Assembly (NCBI RefSeq): GCF_029227915.1
Contig: NC_079881.1
Span: 30,109,501-30,173,500, forward strand
DNA length: 64,000 bases
Origin: Hydractinia symbiolongicarpus
Lineage: Eukaryota; Cnidaria; Hydrozoa; Anthoathecata; Hydractiniidae
Direction of reading: 5' to 3'
The notes beneath the pieces are model-generated. The model worked only from the letters and a program-made list of their open reading frames with translations. It ran no database searches and was not told the DNA's origin. The position numbers and the translations under genes were made by a program. Shown one piece after another: positions 14,422 through 28,200 of the stretch (the first letter of the stretch is position 1; every line of letters starts with the position of its first letter).

Positions 14422-15681
14422 CTCGGACTCGGCCCGTATAGTCAAAAGTATACAAAGAAAGTACCCAGGGAGTAAACTCATTTCCCAAACGATTATTTAA
14501 ATTATTATTTCACCACTAAAGCCCATGAGACTTGTAGTTTTTAAAAATGTTTTAATTTTTGATGAGACGCTGAATAAAAGAAGTTTAATCGCCGGCAAAC
14601 GAAAACCTGCGATTTCCCGTAAATCCCGGACTCGGCCCGTATAGTCAAAAGTATACAAAGAAAGTACCCAGGGTGTAAACTCATTTCCCGAACGATTTTT
14701 TAAATTACTTTTTCACCACTAAAACGCATGAGACTTGTAGTTTTCAAAAATGTTTTCATTTTTGATGAGACGCTGAATAAAAGAAGTTTAATCGCCGGCA
14801 AACGAAAACCTGCGATTTCCCGTAAATCCCGGACTCGGCCCGTATAGTCAAAAGTATACAAAGATAGTACCCAGGGAGTAAACTCATTTCTGGAACGATT
14901 TTTTAAATTATTTTTTCACCACTACAACGCATGAGACTTGTAGTTTTCAGAAATCTTTTCATTTTTGATGAGACGCTGAATAAAAGAAGTTTAATCGCCG
15001 GCAAACGAAAATCCGCGATTTCCCGTAAATCCCGATCTCGGCCCGTATAGTCAAAAGTATACAAAGAAAGTACCCAGGGTGTAAACCCATTTCCCGAACG
15101 ATTTTTTAAATTATTTTTTCACCACTACAACGCATGAGACTTGTAGTTTTTAAAAATGTTTTCATTTTTGATGAGACGCTGAATAAAAGACGTTTAATCG
15201 CCGGCAAACGAAAACTTGCGATTTCCCGTAAATCCCGGACTCGGCCCGTATAGTCAAAAGTATACAAAGAAAGTACCCAGGGTGTAAACTCATTTCCCGA
15301 ACGATTTTTTAAATTATTTTTTCACCACTAAAACGCATGAGACTTGTAGTTTTTAAAAATGTTTTCATTTTTGATGAGACGCTGAATAAAAGAAGTTTAA
15401 TCGCCGGCAAACGAAAACCTGCGATTTCTCGTAAATCCCGGACTCGGCCCGTATAGTCAAAAGTATCCAAAGAAAGTACCCAGGGTGTAAACTCATTTCC
15501 CGAACGATTTTTTAAATTGTTTTTTCACCACTAAAACGCATGAGACTTGTAGTTTTTAAAAATGTTTTCATTTTTGATGAGACGCTTAATAAAAGAGGTT
15601 TATACGCCGGCAAACGAAATCCCGCGTCTTTCCCTAAATCCGGGGCTTGGCCCGTATAGTCGAATGTATACAAAGAAAGTA
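13130..15681. repeat. 7-unit offset repeat within macro copy 1
   Basis: About 1.13 kb at 13130-14260 reappears at 14551-15681, 1421 bp (7 units) downstream. Matching markers are TTTCTGG 13466/14887, AAAGACGTTTAATCG near 13767/15188, TATCC 14043/15464 and CGCGTC 14202/15623. The same arrangement is present in macro copy 2. The ends are approximate. Confidence 0.75.
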
Positions 15682-18600
15682 CCCAGGAAGTAAACTCATT
15701 TTCCGAACGATTTTTTAAATTTTTTTTCACCACTAAAATGCATGAGACTTGTAGTTTTCAAAAATGTTTTCATTTTTGATGAGACGCTGAATAAAAGAAG
15801 TTTAATCGCCGGCAAACGAAAACCTGCGATTTCCCGTAAATCCCGGACTCGGCCCGTATAGTCAAAAGTATACAAAGAAAGTACCTGGGGTGTAAACTCA
15901 TTTCCCGAACGATTTTTTAAATTATTATCTCACCACTAAAGCCCATGAGACTTGTAGTTTTTAAAAATGTTTTCATTTTTGATGAGACGCTTAATAAAAG
16001 AGGTTTAATCGCCGGCAAACGAAATCCCGCGATTTCCCGTAAATCCCGCGCTTGGCCCGTATAGTCAAAAATATACAAGGAAAGTACCCAGTGAGTAAAC
16101 TCATTTCCCTAACGAATTTTTAAATTATTTTTTCACCACTAAAACGCATGAGACTTGTAGTTTTTAAAAATGTTTTCATTTTTGATGAGACGCTGAATAA
16201 AAGAAGTTTAATCGCCGGCAAACGAAAACCTGCGATTTCTCGTAAATCCCGGACTCGGCCCGTATAGTCAAAAGTATTCAAAGAAAGTACCCAGGGTGTA
16301 AACTCATTTCCCGAACGATTTTTTAAATTGTTTTTTCACCACTAAAACGCATGAGACTTGTAGTTTTTAAAAATGTTTTCATTTTTGATGAGACGCTTAA
16401 TGAAAGAGGTTTAATCGCCGACAAACGAAAACCCGCGATTTCCCGTAAATCCCGGGCTTGACCCGTATAGTCAAAAGTATACAAAGATAGTACCCAGGGA
16501 GTAAACTCATTTCCCGAACGATTTTTTAATTTATTTTTTCACCACTAAAACGCATGAGACTTGTAGTTTTCAAAATTGTTTTCATTTTTGATGAGACGCT
16601 GAATAAAAGAATTTTAATCGCCGGCAAACGAAAACCTGCGATTTCCCGTAAATCCCGAACTCGGCCGGTGTAGTCAAAAGTTTACAAAGAAAGTACCCAG
16701 GGAGTAAACTAATTTCCCAAACGATTTTTTAGATTATTATTTCACCACTAAAGCCCATGAGACTTGTAGTTTTTAAAAATGTTTTCATTTTTGATGAGAC
16801 GCTGAATAAAAGAAGTTTAATCGCCGGCAAACGAAAACCCGCGATTTCCCGTAAATCCCGGACTCCGCCGGTATAGTCAAAAGTATACAAAGAAAGTACC
16901 CAGGGAGTAAACTCATTTCCCGAACGATTTTTTAATTTATTTTTTCACCACTAAAACGCATGAGACTTGTATTTTTCAAAATTGTTTTCATTTTTGATGA
17001 GACGCTGAATAAAAGAATTTTAATCGCCGGCAAACGAAAACCTGCGATTTTCCGTAAATCCCGGACTCGGCCCGTGTAGTCAAAAGTTTACAAAGAAAGT
17101 ACCCAGGGAGTAAACTAATTTCCCAAACGATTTTTTAGATTATTATTTCACCACTAAAGCCCATGAGACTTGTAGTTTTTAAAAATGTTTTCATTTTTGA
17201 TGAGACGCTGAATAAAAGAAGTTTAATCGCCGGCAAACGAAAACCCGCGATTTCCCGTAAATCCCGGACTCGGCCGGTATAGTCAAAAGTATACAAAGAA
17301 AGTACCCAGGGAGTAAACTCATTTCCCGAACGATTTTTTAAATTATTTTTTCACCACTACAACGCATGAGACTTGTAGTTTTTAAAAATGTTTTCATTTT
17401 TGATGAGACGCTGAATAAAAGAAGTTTAATCGCCGGCAAACAAAAATCCGCGATTTCCCGTAAATCCCGGTCACGGCCCGTATAGTCAAAAGTATACAAG
17501 GAAAGTACCCACTGAGGAAACTCATTTCCCTAACGAATTTTTAAATTATTTTTTCACCACTAAAACGCATGAGACTTGTGGTTTTCAAAAATGTTTTCAT
17601 TTTTGATGAGACGCTGAATAAAAGAAGTTTAATCGCCGGCAAACGAAAACCTGCGATTTCCCGTAAATCCCGGACTCGGCCCGTATAGTCAAAAGCATAC
17701 AAAGAAAGTACCCAGGAAGTAAACTCATTTCCCGAACGATTTTTTAAATTTTTTTTTTCACCACTAAAATGCATGAGACTTGTAGTTTTCAAAAATGTTT
17801 TCATTTTTGATGAGACGCTGAATAAAAGAAGTTTAATCGCCGGCAAACGAAAACCTGCGATTTCCCGTAAATCCCGGACTCGGCCCGTATAGTCAAAAGT
17901 ATCCAAAGAAAGTACCCGGGGTGTAAACTCATTTCCCGAACGATTTTTTAAATTATTATCTCACCACTAAAGCCCATGAGACTTGTAGTTTTTAAAAATG
18001 TTTTCATTTTTGATGAGACGCTTAATAAAAGAGGTTTAATCGCCGGCAAACGAAATCCCGCGATTTCCCGTAAATCCCGGCTTGGCCCGTATAGTCAAAA
18101 ATATACAAGGAAAGTACCCAGTGAGTAAACTCATTTCCCTAACGAATTTTTAAATTATTTTTTCACCACTAAAACGCATGAGACTTGTAGTTTTCAAAAA
18201 TGTTTTCATTTTTGATGAGACGCTAAATAAAAGAAGTTTAATCGCCGGCAAACGAAAATCTGCGATTTCCCGTAAATCCCGGTCTCGGCCCGTATAGTCA
18301 AAAGTATACAACGAAAGTACCCAGTGAGTAAACTCATTTCCCTAACGAAGTTTTAAATTATTTTTTCACCACTAAAACGCATGAGACTTGTAGTTTTCAA
18401 AAATGTTTTCATTTTTGATGAGACGCTGAATAAAAGAAGTTTAATCGCCGGCAAACGAAAACCTGCAATTTCCCGTAAATCCCAGACTTGGCCCGTATAG
18501 TCAAAAGTATACAAAGATAGTACCCAGGGAGTAAACTCATTTCCCGAACGATTTTTTAATTTATTTTTTCACCACTAAAACGCATGAGACTTGTAGTTTT

Positions 18601-19994
18601 CAAAATTTTTTCATTTTTGATGAGACGCTGAATAAAAGAAGTTTAATCGCCGGCAAACGACAACCTGCGATTTCCCGTAAATCCCGGACTCGGCCCGTAT
18701 AGTAAAAAGTAGGTAAAGAAAGTACCCAGGGAGTAAACTCATTTCTCGAACGAGTTTTTAAATTATTTTTTCACCACTAAAACGCATGAGACTTGTAGTT
18801 TTCAAAAATGTTTTCATTTTTGATGAGACGCTGAATAAAAGAAGTTTAATCGCCGGCAAACGAAAACCTGCGATTTCCCGTAAATCCCGGACTCGTCCCG
18901 TATAGTCAAAATTATACAAAGAAAGTACCCGGGGTGTAAACCCATTTCCCGAACGATTTTTTAAATTATTATTTCACCACTAAAGCCCATGAGACTTGTA
19001 GTTTTTAAAAATGTTTTCATTTTTGATGAGACGCTTAATAAAAGAGGTTTAATCGCCGGCAAACGAAAACCCGCGATTTCCCGAAAATCCCGCGCTTGGC
19101 CCGTATAGTCGAATGTGTACAAAGAAAGTACCCTGTGAGTAAACTCATTTCCAGAACGATTTTTTAAATTATTTTTTCACCACTAAAACGCATAAGACTT
19201 GTAGTTTTCAAAAATGTTTTCATTTCTGATGAGACGCTGAATAAAAGAAGTTTAATCGCCGGCAAACGAAAACCCGCGATTTCCCGTAAATCCCGGTCTT
19301 GGCCCGTATAGTCAAAAGTATACAAAGATAGTACCCAGGGAGTAAACTCATTTCCCGAACGATTTTTTAATTTATTTTTTCACCACTAAAACGCATGAGA
19401 CTTGTAGTTTTCAGAAATCTTTTCATTTTTGATAAGACGCTTAATGAAAGTGGTTTAATCGCCGGCAAACGAAAACCTGCGATTTCCCGTAAATCCCAGA
19501 CTCGGCCCGTATAGTCAAAAGTATACAAAGAAAGAACCCAGGGTGTAAACTCATTTAGCGAACGATTTTTTAAATTATTTTTTCACCACTACAACGCATG
19601 AGACTTGTAGTTTTTAAAAATGTTTTCATTTTTGATGAGACGCTGAATAAAAGAAGTTTAATCGCCGGCAAACGAAAATCCGCGATTTCCCGTGAATCCC
19701 GGTCTCGGCCCGTATAGTCAAAAGTATACAAGGAAAGTACCCAGTGAGTAAACTCATTTGCCTAACGAAGTTTTAAATTATTTTTTCACCACTAAAACGC
19801 ATGAGACTTGTAGTTTTCAAAAATGTTTTCATTTTTGATGAGACGCTGAATAAAAGAAGTTTAATCGCCGGCAAACGAAAACCTGCGATTTCCCGTAAAT
19901 CCCGGACTCGGCCCGTATAGTCAAAAGTATACAAAGATAGTACCCAGGGAGTAAACTCATTTCTCGAACAATTTTTTAAATTATTTTTTCACCA

Positions 19995-22024
19995 CTACAA
20001 CGCATGAGACTTGTAGTTTTCAGAAATCTTTTCATTTTTGATGAGACGCTGAATAAAAGAAGTTTAATCGCCGGCAAACGAAAATCCGCGATTTCCCGTA
20101 AATCCTGATCTCGGCCCGTATAGTCAAAAGTATACAAAGAAAGTACCCAGGGTGTAAACTCATTTCCCGAACGATTTTTTAAATTTCTTTTTCACCACTA
20201 AAACGCATGAGACTTGTAGTTTTTAAAAATGTTGTCTTTTTTGATGAGACGCTTAATAAAAGAAGTTTAATCGCCGGCAAACGAAAACCTGCGATTTCCC
20301 GTAAATCCCGGACTCGGCCCGTATAGTCAAAAGTATACAAAGAAAGTACCCAGGGTGTAAACTCATTTCCCGAATTATTTTTTAAATTATTTTTTCACCA
20401 CTAAAACGCATGAGACGTGTAGTTTTCAAAAATGTTTTCATTTTTGATGAGACGATGAATAAAAGAAGTTTAATCGCCGGCAAACGAAAACCTGCGATTT
20501 CCCGTAAATCCCGTACTCGGCCCGTATAGTCAAAAGTATACAAAGAAAGTACCCAGGGAGTAAACTCATTTCCCAAACGATTTTTTAAATTATTATTTCA
20601 CCACTAAAGCCCATGAGACTTGTAGTTTTTAAAAATGTTTTCATTTTTGATGAGACGCGGAATGAAAGAAGTTTAATCGCCGGCAAACGAAAACCCGCAA
20701 TTTCCCGTAAATCCCGGTCTCGGCCCGTATAGTCAAAAGTATACAAGGAAAGTACCCAGTGAGTAAACTCATTTCCCTAACGAATTTTTAAATTATTTTT
20801 TTACCACTAAAACGCATGAGACTTGTAGTTTTCAAAAATGTTTTCATTTTTGATGAGACGCTTAATAAAAGAGGTTTAATCGCCGGCAAACGAAATCCCG
20901 CGATTTTCCGTAAATCCGGGGCTTGGCCCGTATAGTCGAATGTATACAAAGAAAGTACCCAGGAAGTAAACTTATTTTCCGAACGATTTTTTAAATTTTT
21001 TTTTCACCACTACAACGCATGAGACTTGTAGTTTTCAGAAATCTTTTCATTTTTGATGAGACGCTGAATAAAAGAAGTTTAATCGCCGGCAAACGAAAAT
21101 CCGCGATTTCCCGTAAATCCTGATCTCGGCCCGTATAGTCAAAAGTATACAAAGAAAGTACCCAGGGTGTAAACTCATTTCCCGAACGATTTTTTAAATT
21201 TCTTTTTCACCACTAAAACGCATGAGACTTGTAGTTTTTAAAAATGTTGTCTTTTTTGATGAGACGCTTAATAAAAGAAGTTTAATCGCCGGCAAACGAA
21301 AACCTGCGATTTCCCGTAAATCCCGGACTCGGCCCGTATAGTCAAAAGTATACAAAGAAAGTACCCAGGGTGTAAACTCATTTCCCGAATTATTTTTTAA
21401 ATTATTTTTTCACCACTAAAACGCATGAGACGTGTAGTTTTCAAAAATGTTTTCATTTTTGATGAGACGATGAATAAAAGAAGTTTAATCGCCGGCAAAC
21501 GAAAACCTGCGATTTCCCGTAAATCCCGTACTCGGCCCGTATAGTCAAAAGTATACAAAGAAAGTACCCAGGGAGTAAACTCATTTCCCAAACGATTTTT
21601 TAAATTATTATTTCACCACTAAAGCCCATGAGACTTGTAGTTTTTAAAAATGTTTTCATTTTTGATGAGACGCGGAATGAAAGAAGTTTAATCGCCGGCA
21701 AACGAAAACCCGCAATTTCCCGTAAATCCCGGTCTCGGCCCGTATAGTCAAAAGTATACAAGGAAAGTACCCAGTGAGTAAACTCATTTCCCTAACGAAT
21801 TTTTAAATTATTTTTTTACCACTAAAACGCATGAGACTTGTAGTTTTCAAAAATGTTTTCATTTTTGATGAGACGCTTAATAAAAGAGGTTTAATCGCCG
21901 GCAAACGAAATCCCGCGATTTTCCGTAAATCCGGGGCTTGGCCCGTATAGTCGAATGTATACAAAGAAAGTACCCAGGAAGTAAACTTATTTTCCGAACG
22001 ATTTTTTAAATTTTTTTTTCACCA
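19995..22024. repeat. Recent 5-unit tandem duplication (2 x 1015 bp)
   Basis: 19995-21009 is repeated as 21010-22024. The group CAGAAATCTT, TCCTGATCTCGG, TTGTCTTTTTTG, GAGACGTGTAG, GACGATGAATAAAAG and GCGGAATGAAAG occurs once in macro copy 1 (6.0-6.9 kb) but twice here at a 1015-bp spacing. No differences between the two halves were noticed, so this is among the youngest events in the array. Confidence 0.9.
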
Positions 22025-25000
22025 CTAAAATGCATGAGACTTTTAGTTTTTAAAAATGTTTTCATTTTTGATGAGACGCTGAATAAAAGAAGTTTAATCG
22101 CCGGCAAACGAAAACCTGCGATTTCCCGCAAATCCCGGACTCGGCCCGTATAGTCAAAAGTATACAAAGAAAGTACCTGGGGTGTAAACTCATTTCCCGA
22201 ACGATTTTTTAAATTATTATCTCACCACTAAAGCCCATGAGACTTGTAGTTTTTAAAAATGTTTTCATTTTTGATGAGACGCTTAATAAAAGAGGTTTAA
22301 TCGCCGGCAAACGAAATCCCGCGATTTCCCGTAAATCCCGGGCTTGGCCCGTATAGTCAAAAATATACAAGGAAAGTACCCAGTGAGTAAACTCATTTCC
22401 CTAACGAATTTTTAAATTATTTTTTCACCACTAAAACGCATGAGACTTGTAGTTTTCAAAAATGTTTTCATTTTTGATGAAACGCTGAATAAAAGAAGTT
22501 TAATCGCCGGCAAACGAAAACCTGCGATTTCTCGTAAATCCCGGACTCGGCCCGTATAGTCAAAAGTATTCAAAGAAAGTACCCAGGGTGTAAACTCATT
22601 TCCCGAACGATTTTTTAAATTGTTTTTTCACCACTAAAACGCATGAGACTTGTAGTTTTTAAAAATGTTTTCATTTTTGATGAGACGCTTAATGAAAGAG
22701 GTTTAATCGCCGACAAACGAAAACCCGCGATTTCCCGTAAATCCCGGGCTTGACCCGTATAGTCAAAAGTATACAAAGATAGTACCCAGGGAGTAAACTC
22801 ATTTCCCGAACGATTTTTTAATTTATTTTTTCACCACTAAAACGCATGAGACTTGTAGTTTTCAAAATTGTTTTCATTTTTGATGAGACGCTGAATAAAA
22901 GAATTTTAATCGCCGGCAAACGAAAACCTGCGATTTTCCGTAAATCCCGGACTCGGCCCGTGTAGTCAAAAGTTTACAAAGAAAGTACCCAGGGAGTAAA
23001 CTAATTTCCCAAACGATTTTTTAGATTATTATTTCACCACTAAAGCCCATGAGACTTGTAGTTTTTAAAAATGTTTTCATTTTTGATGAGACGCTGAATA
23101 AAAGAAGTTTAATCGCCGGCAAACGAAAACCCGCGATTTCCCGTAAATCCCGGACTCGGCCGGTATAGTCAAAAGTATACAAAGAAAGTACCCAGGGAGT
23201 AAACTCATTTCCCGAACGATTTTTTAAATTATTTTTTCACCACTACAACGCATGAGACTTGTAGTTTTTAAAAATGTTTTCATTTTTGATGAGACGCTGA
23301 ATAAAAGAAGTTTAATCGCCGGCAAACAAAAATCCGCGATTTGCCGTAAATCCCGGTCTCGGCCCGTATAGTCAAAAGTATACAAGGAAAGTACCCACTG
23401 AGGAAACTCATTTCCCTAACGAATTTTTAAATTATTTTTTCACCACTAAAACGCATGAGACTTGTGGTTTTCAAAAATGTTTTCATTTTTGATGAGACGC
23501 TGAATAAAAGAAGTTTAATCGCCGGCAAACCAAAACCTGCGATTTCCCGTAAATCCCGGACTCGGCCCGTATAGTCAAAAGCATACAAAGAAAGTACCCA
23601 GGGTGTAAACTCATTTCCCGAACGATTTTTTAATTTATTTTTTCACCACTAAAACGCATGAGACTTGTAGTTTTTAAAAATGTTTTCATTTTTGATGAGA
23701 CGCTGAATAAAAGAAGTTTAATCGCCGGCAAACGAAAACCTGCGATTTCCCGTAAATCCCGGACTCGGCCCGTATAGTCAAAAGTATACAAAGAAAGTAC
23801 CCAGGGTGTAAACTCATTTCCCGAACGATTTTTTAAATTACTTTTTCACCACTAAAACGCATGAGACTTGTAGTTTTCAAAAATGTTTTCATTTTTGATG
23901 AGACGCTGAATAAAAGAAGTTTAATCGCCGGCAAACGAAAACCTGCGATTTCCCGTAAATCCCGGACTCGGCCCGTATAGTCAAAAGTATACAAAGATAG
24001 TACCCAGGGAGTAAACTCATTTCTGGAACGATTTTTTAAATTATTTTTTCACCACTACAACGCATGAGACTTGTAGTTTTCAGAAATCTTTTCATTTTTG
24101 ATGAGACGCTGAATAAAAGAAGTTTAATCACCGGCAAACGAAAATCCGCGATTTCCCGTAAATCCCGATCTCGGCCCGTATAGTCAAAAGTATACAAAGA
24201 AAGTACCCAGGGTGTAAACTCATTTCCCGAACGATTTTTTAAATTATTTTTTCACCACTACAACGCATGAGACTTGTAGTTTTCAGAAATCTTTTCATTT
24301 TTGATGAGACGCTGAATAAAAGAAGTTTAATCCCCGGCAAACGAAAATCCGTGATTTCCCGTAAATCCCGATCTCGGCCCGTGTAGTCAAAAGTATACAA
24401 AGAAAGTACCCAGGGTGTAAACTCATTTCCCGAACGATTTTTTAAATTATTTTTTCACCACTACAACGCATGAGACTTGTAGTTTTTAAAAATGTTTTCA
24501 TTTTTGATGAGAGGCTGAATAAAAGAAGTTTAATCGCCGGCAAACGAAAACCTGCGATTTCCCGTAAATCCCGGACTCGGCCCGTATAGTCAAAAGTATA
24601 CAAAGAAAGTACCCAGGGTGTAAACTCATTTCCCGAACGATTTTTTAAATTATTTTTTCACCACTAAAACGCATGAGACTTGTAGTTTTTAAAAATGTTT
24701 TCATTTTTGATGAGACGCTGAATAAAAGAAGTTTAATCGCCGGCAAACGAAAACCTGCGATTTCTCGTAAATCCCGGACTCGGCCCGTATAGTCAAAAGT
24801 ATCCAAAGAAAGTACCCAGGGTGTAAACTCATTTCCCGAACGATTTTTTAAATTGTTTTTTCACCACTAAAACGCATGAGACTTGTAGTTTTTAAAAATG
24901 TTTTCATTTTTGATGAGACGCTTAATAAAAGAGGTTTAATCGCCGGCAAACGAAATCCCGCGATTTTCCGTAAATCCGGGGCTTGGCCCGTATAGTCAAA

Positions 25001-25139
25001 AGTATACAAGGAAAGTACCCAGTGAGTAAACTCATTTGCCTAACGAAGTTTTAAATTATTTTTTCACCACTAAAACGCATGAGACTTGTAGTTTTCAAAA
25101 ATGTTTTCATTTTTGATGAGACGCTGAATAAAAGAAGTT

Positions 25140-25220
25140 TAATCGCCGGCAAACGAAAACCTGCGATTTCCAGTAAATCAAAGAGAGTACCCAGGGTGTA
25201 AACTCATTTCCCGAACGATT
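25140..25220. repeat. Truncated satellite unit in macro copy 2
   Basis: The junction TAAATC|AAAGAGAGTACCC at 25179/25180 is identical to the one at 10596/10597. It lies a little downstream of the point, near 24990, where this copy lacks two units relative to copy 1. Confidence 0.92.
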
Positions 25221-28200
25221 TTTTAAATTTCTTTTTCACCACTAAAACGCATGAGACTTGTGGTTTTTAAAAATGTTTTCTTTTTTGATGAGACGCTTAA
25301 TAAAAGAAGTTTAATCGCCGGCAAACGAAAACCTGCGATTTCCCGTAAATCCCGGACTCGGCCCGTATAGTCAAAAGTATACAAAGAAAGTACCCAGGGT
25401 GTAAACTCATTTCCCGAATTATTTTTTAAATTATTTTTTCACCACTAAAACGCATGAGACGTGTAGTTTTCAAAAATGTTTTCATTTTTGATGAGACGAT
25501 GAATAAAAGAAGTTTAATCGCCGGCAAACGAAAACCTGCGATTTCCCGTAAATCCCGTACTCGGCCCGTATAGTCAAAAGTATACAAAGAAAGTACCCAG
25601 GGAGTAAACTCAATTCCCAAACGATTTTTTAAATTATTATTTCACCACTAAAGCCCATGAGACTTGTAGTTTTTAAAAATGTTTTCATTTTTGATGAGAC
25701 GCGGAATGAAAGAAGTTTAATCGCCGGCAAACGAAAACCCGCAATTTCCCGTAAATCCCGGTCTCGGCCCGTATAGTCAAATGTATACAAGGAAAGTACC
25801 CAGTGAGTAAACTCATTTCCCTAACGAATTTTTAAATTATTTCTTTACCACTAAAACGCATGAGACTTGTAGTTTTCAAAAATGTTTTCATTTTTGATGA
25901 GACGCTTAATAAAAGAGGTTTAATCGCCGGCAAACGAAATCCCGCGATTTTCCGTAAATCCGGGGCTTGGCCCGTATAGTCGAATGTATACAAAGAAAGT
26001 ACCCAGGAAGTAAACTCATTTTCCGAACGATTTTTTAAATTTTTTTTTCACCACTAAAATGCATGAGACTTGTAGTTTTCAAAAATGTTTTCATTTTTGA
26101 TGAGACGCTGAATAAAAGAAGTTTAATCGCCGGCAAACGAAAACCTGCAATTTCCCGTAAATCCCGGACTCGGCCCGTATAGTCAAAAGTATACAAAGAA
26201 AGTACCTGGGGTGTAAACTCATTTCCCGAACGATTTTTTAAATTATTATCTCACCACTAAAGCCCATGAGACTTGTAGTTTTTAAAAATGTTTTCATTTT
26301 TGATGAGACGCTTAATAAAAGAGGTTTAATCGCCGGCAAACGAAATCCCGCGATTTCCCGTAAATCCCGCGCTTGGCCCGTATAGTCAAAAATATACAAG
26401 GAAAGTACCCAGTGAGTAAACTCATTTCCCTAACGAATTTTTAAATTATTTTTTCACCACTAAAACGCATGAGACTTGTAGTTTTCAAAAATGTTTTCAT
26501 TTTTGATGAGACGCTGAATAAAAGAAGTTTAATCGCCGGCAAACGAAAACCTGCGATTTCTCGTAAATCCCGGACTCGGCCCGTATAGTCAAAAGTATTC
26601 AAAGAAAGTACCCAGGGTGTAAACTCATTTCCCGAACGATTTTTTAAATTGTTTTTTCACCACTAAAACGCATGAGACTTGTAGTTTTTAAAAATGTTTT
26701 CATTTTTGATGAGACGCTTAATGAAAGAGGTTTAATCGCCGACAAACGAAAACCCGCGATTTCCCGTAAATCCCGGGCTTGACCCGTATAGTCAAAAGTA
26801 TACAAAGATAGTACCCAGGGAGTAAACTCATTTCCCGAACGATTTTTTAATTTATTTTTTCACCACTAAAACGCATGAGACTTGTAGTTTTCAAAATTGT
26901 TTTCATTTTTGATGAGACGGTGAATAAAAGAATTTTAATCGCCGGCAAGCGAAAACCTGCGATTTTCCGTAAATCCCGGACTCGGCCCGTGTAGTCAAAA
27001 GTTTACAAAGAAAGTACCCAGGGAGTAAACTAATTTCCCAAACGATTTTTTAGATTATTATTTCACCACTAAAGCCCATGAGACTTGTAGTTTTTAAAAA
27101 TGTTTTCATTTTTGATGAGACGCTGAATAAAAGAAGTTTAATCGCCGGCAAACGAAAACCCGCGATTTCCCGTAAATCCCGGACTCGGCCGGTATAGTCA
27201 AAAGTATACAAAGAAAGTACCCAGGGAGTAAACTCATTTCCCGAACGATTTTTTAAATTATTTTTTCACCACTACAACGCATGAGACTTGTAGTTTTTAA
27301 AAATGTTTTCATTTTTGATGAGACGCTGAATAAAAGAAGTTTAATCGCCGGCAAACAAGAATCCGCGATTTCCCGTAAATCCCGGTCTCGGCCCGTATAG
27401 TCAAAAGTATACAAGGAAAGAACCCACTGAGGAAACTCATTTCCCTAACGAATTTTTAAATTATTTTTTCACCACTAAAACGCATGAGACTTGTGGTTTT
27501 CAAAAATGTTTTCATTTTTGATGAGACGCTGAATAAAAGAAGTTTAATCGCCGGCAAACGAAAACCTGCGATTTCCCGTAAATCCCGGACTCGGCCCGTA
27601 TAGTCAAAAGCATACAAAGAAAGTACCCAGGGTGTAAACTCATTTCCCGAACGATTTTTTAATTTATTTTTTCACCACTAAAACGCATGAGACTTGTAGT
27701 TTTTAAAAATGTTTTCATTTTTGATGAGACGCTGAATAAAAGAAGTTTAATCGCCGGCAAACGAAAACCTGCGATTTCCCGTAAATCCCGGACTCGGCCC
27801 GTATAGTCAAAAGTATACAAAGAAAGTACCCAGGGTGTAAACTCATTTCCCGAACGATTTTTTAAATTACTTTTTCACCACTAAAACGCATGAGACTTGT
27901 AGTTTTCAAAAATGTTTTCATTTTTGATGAGACGCTGAATAAAAGAAGTTTAATCGCCGGCAAACGAAAACCTGCGATTTCCCGTAAATCCCGGACTCGG
28001 CCCGTATAGTCAAAAGTATACAAAGATAGTACCCAGGGAGTAAACTCATTTCTGGAACGATTTTTTAAATTATTTTTTCACCACTACAACGCATGAGACT
28101 TGTAGTTTTCAGAAATCTTTTCATTTTTGATGAGACGCTGAATAAATGAAGTTTAATCGCCGGCAAACGAAAATCCGCGATTTCCCGTAAATCCCGATCT

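Larger units (their letters stand above)
3724..17697. repeat. Macro-repeat copy 1 (about 14 kb, about 69 satellite units)
   Basis: This segment is repeated immediately downstream at 17698-32281. Rare variant strings match in order: GTAGGTAAAG at 4735 and 18709 (offset 13974), TACCTGGGG at 7185 and its partner in copy 2, the CCGAC variant at 7721, 12156 and 16418 against 22710, 26739 and 31001, and a 31-bp truncated unit at 10596 against 25179. The offset begins at 13974, rises by 1015 and then falls by 406, giving 14583; each step is a whole number of units. The copy boundary lies in a stretch identical in both parents (ACAAAGAAAGTACCCAGG), as expected for unequal exchange between satellite units. 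Confidence 0.9.
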
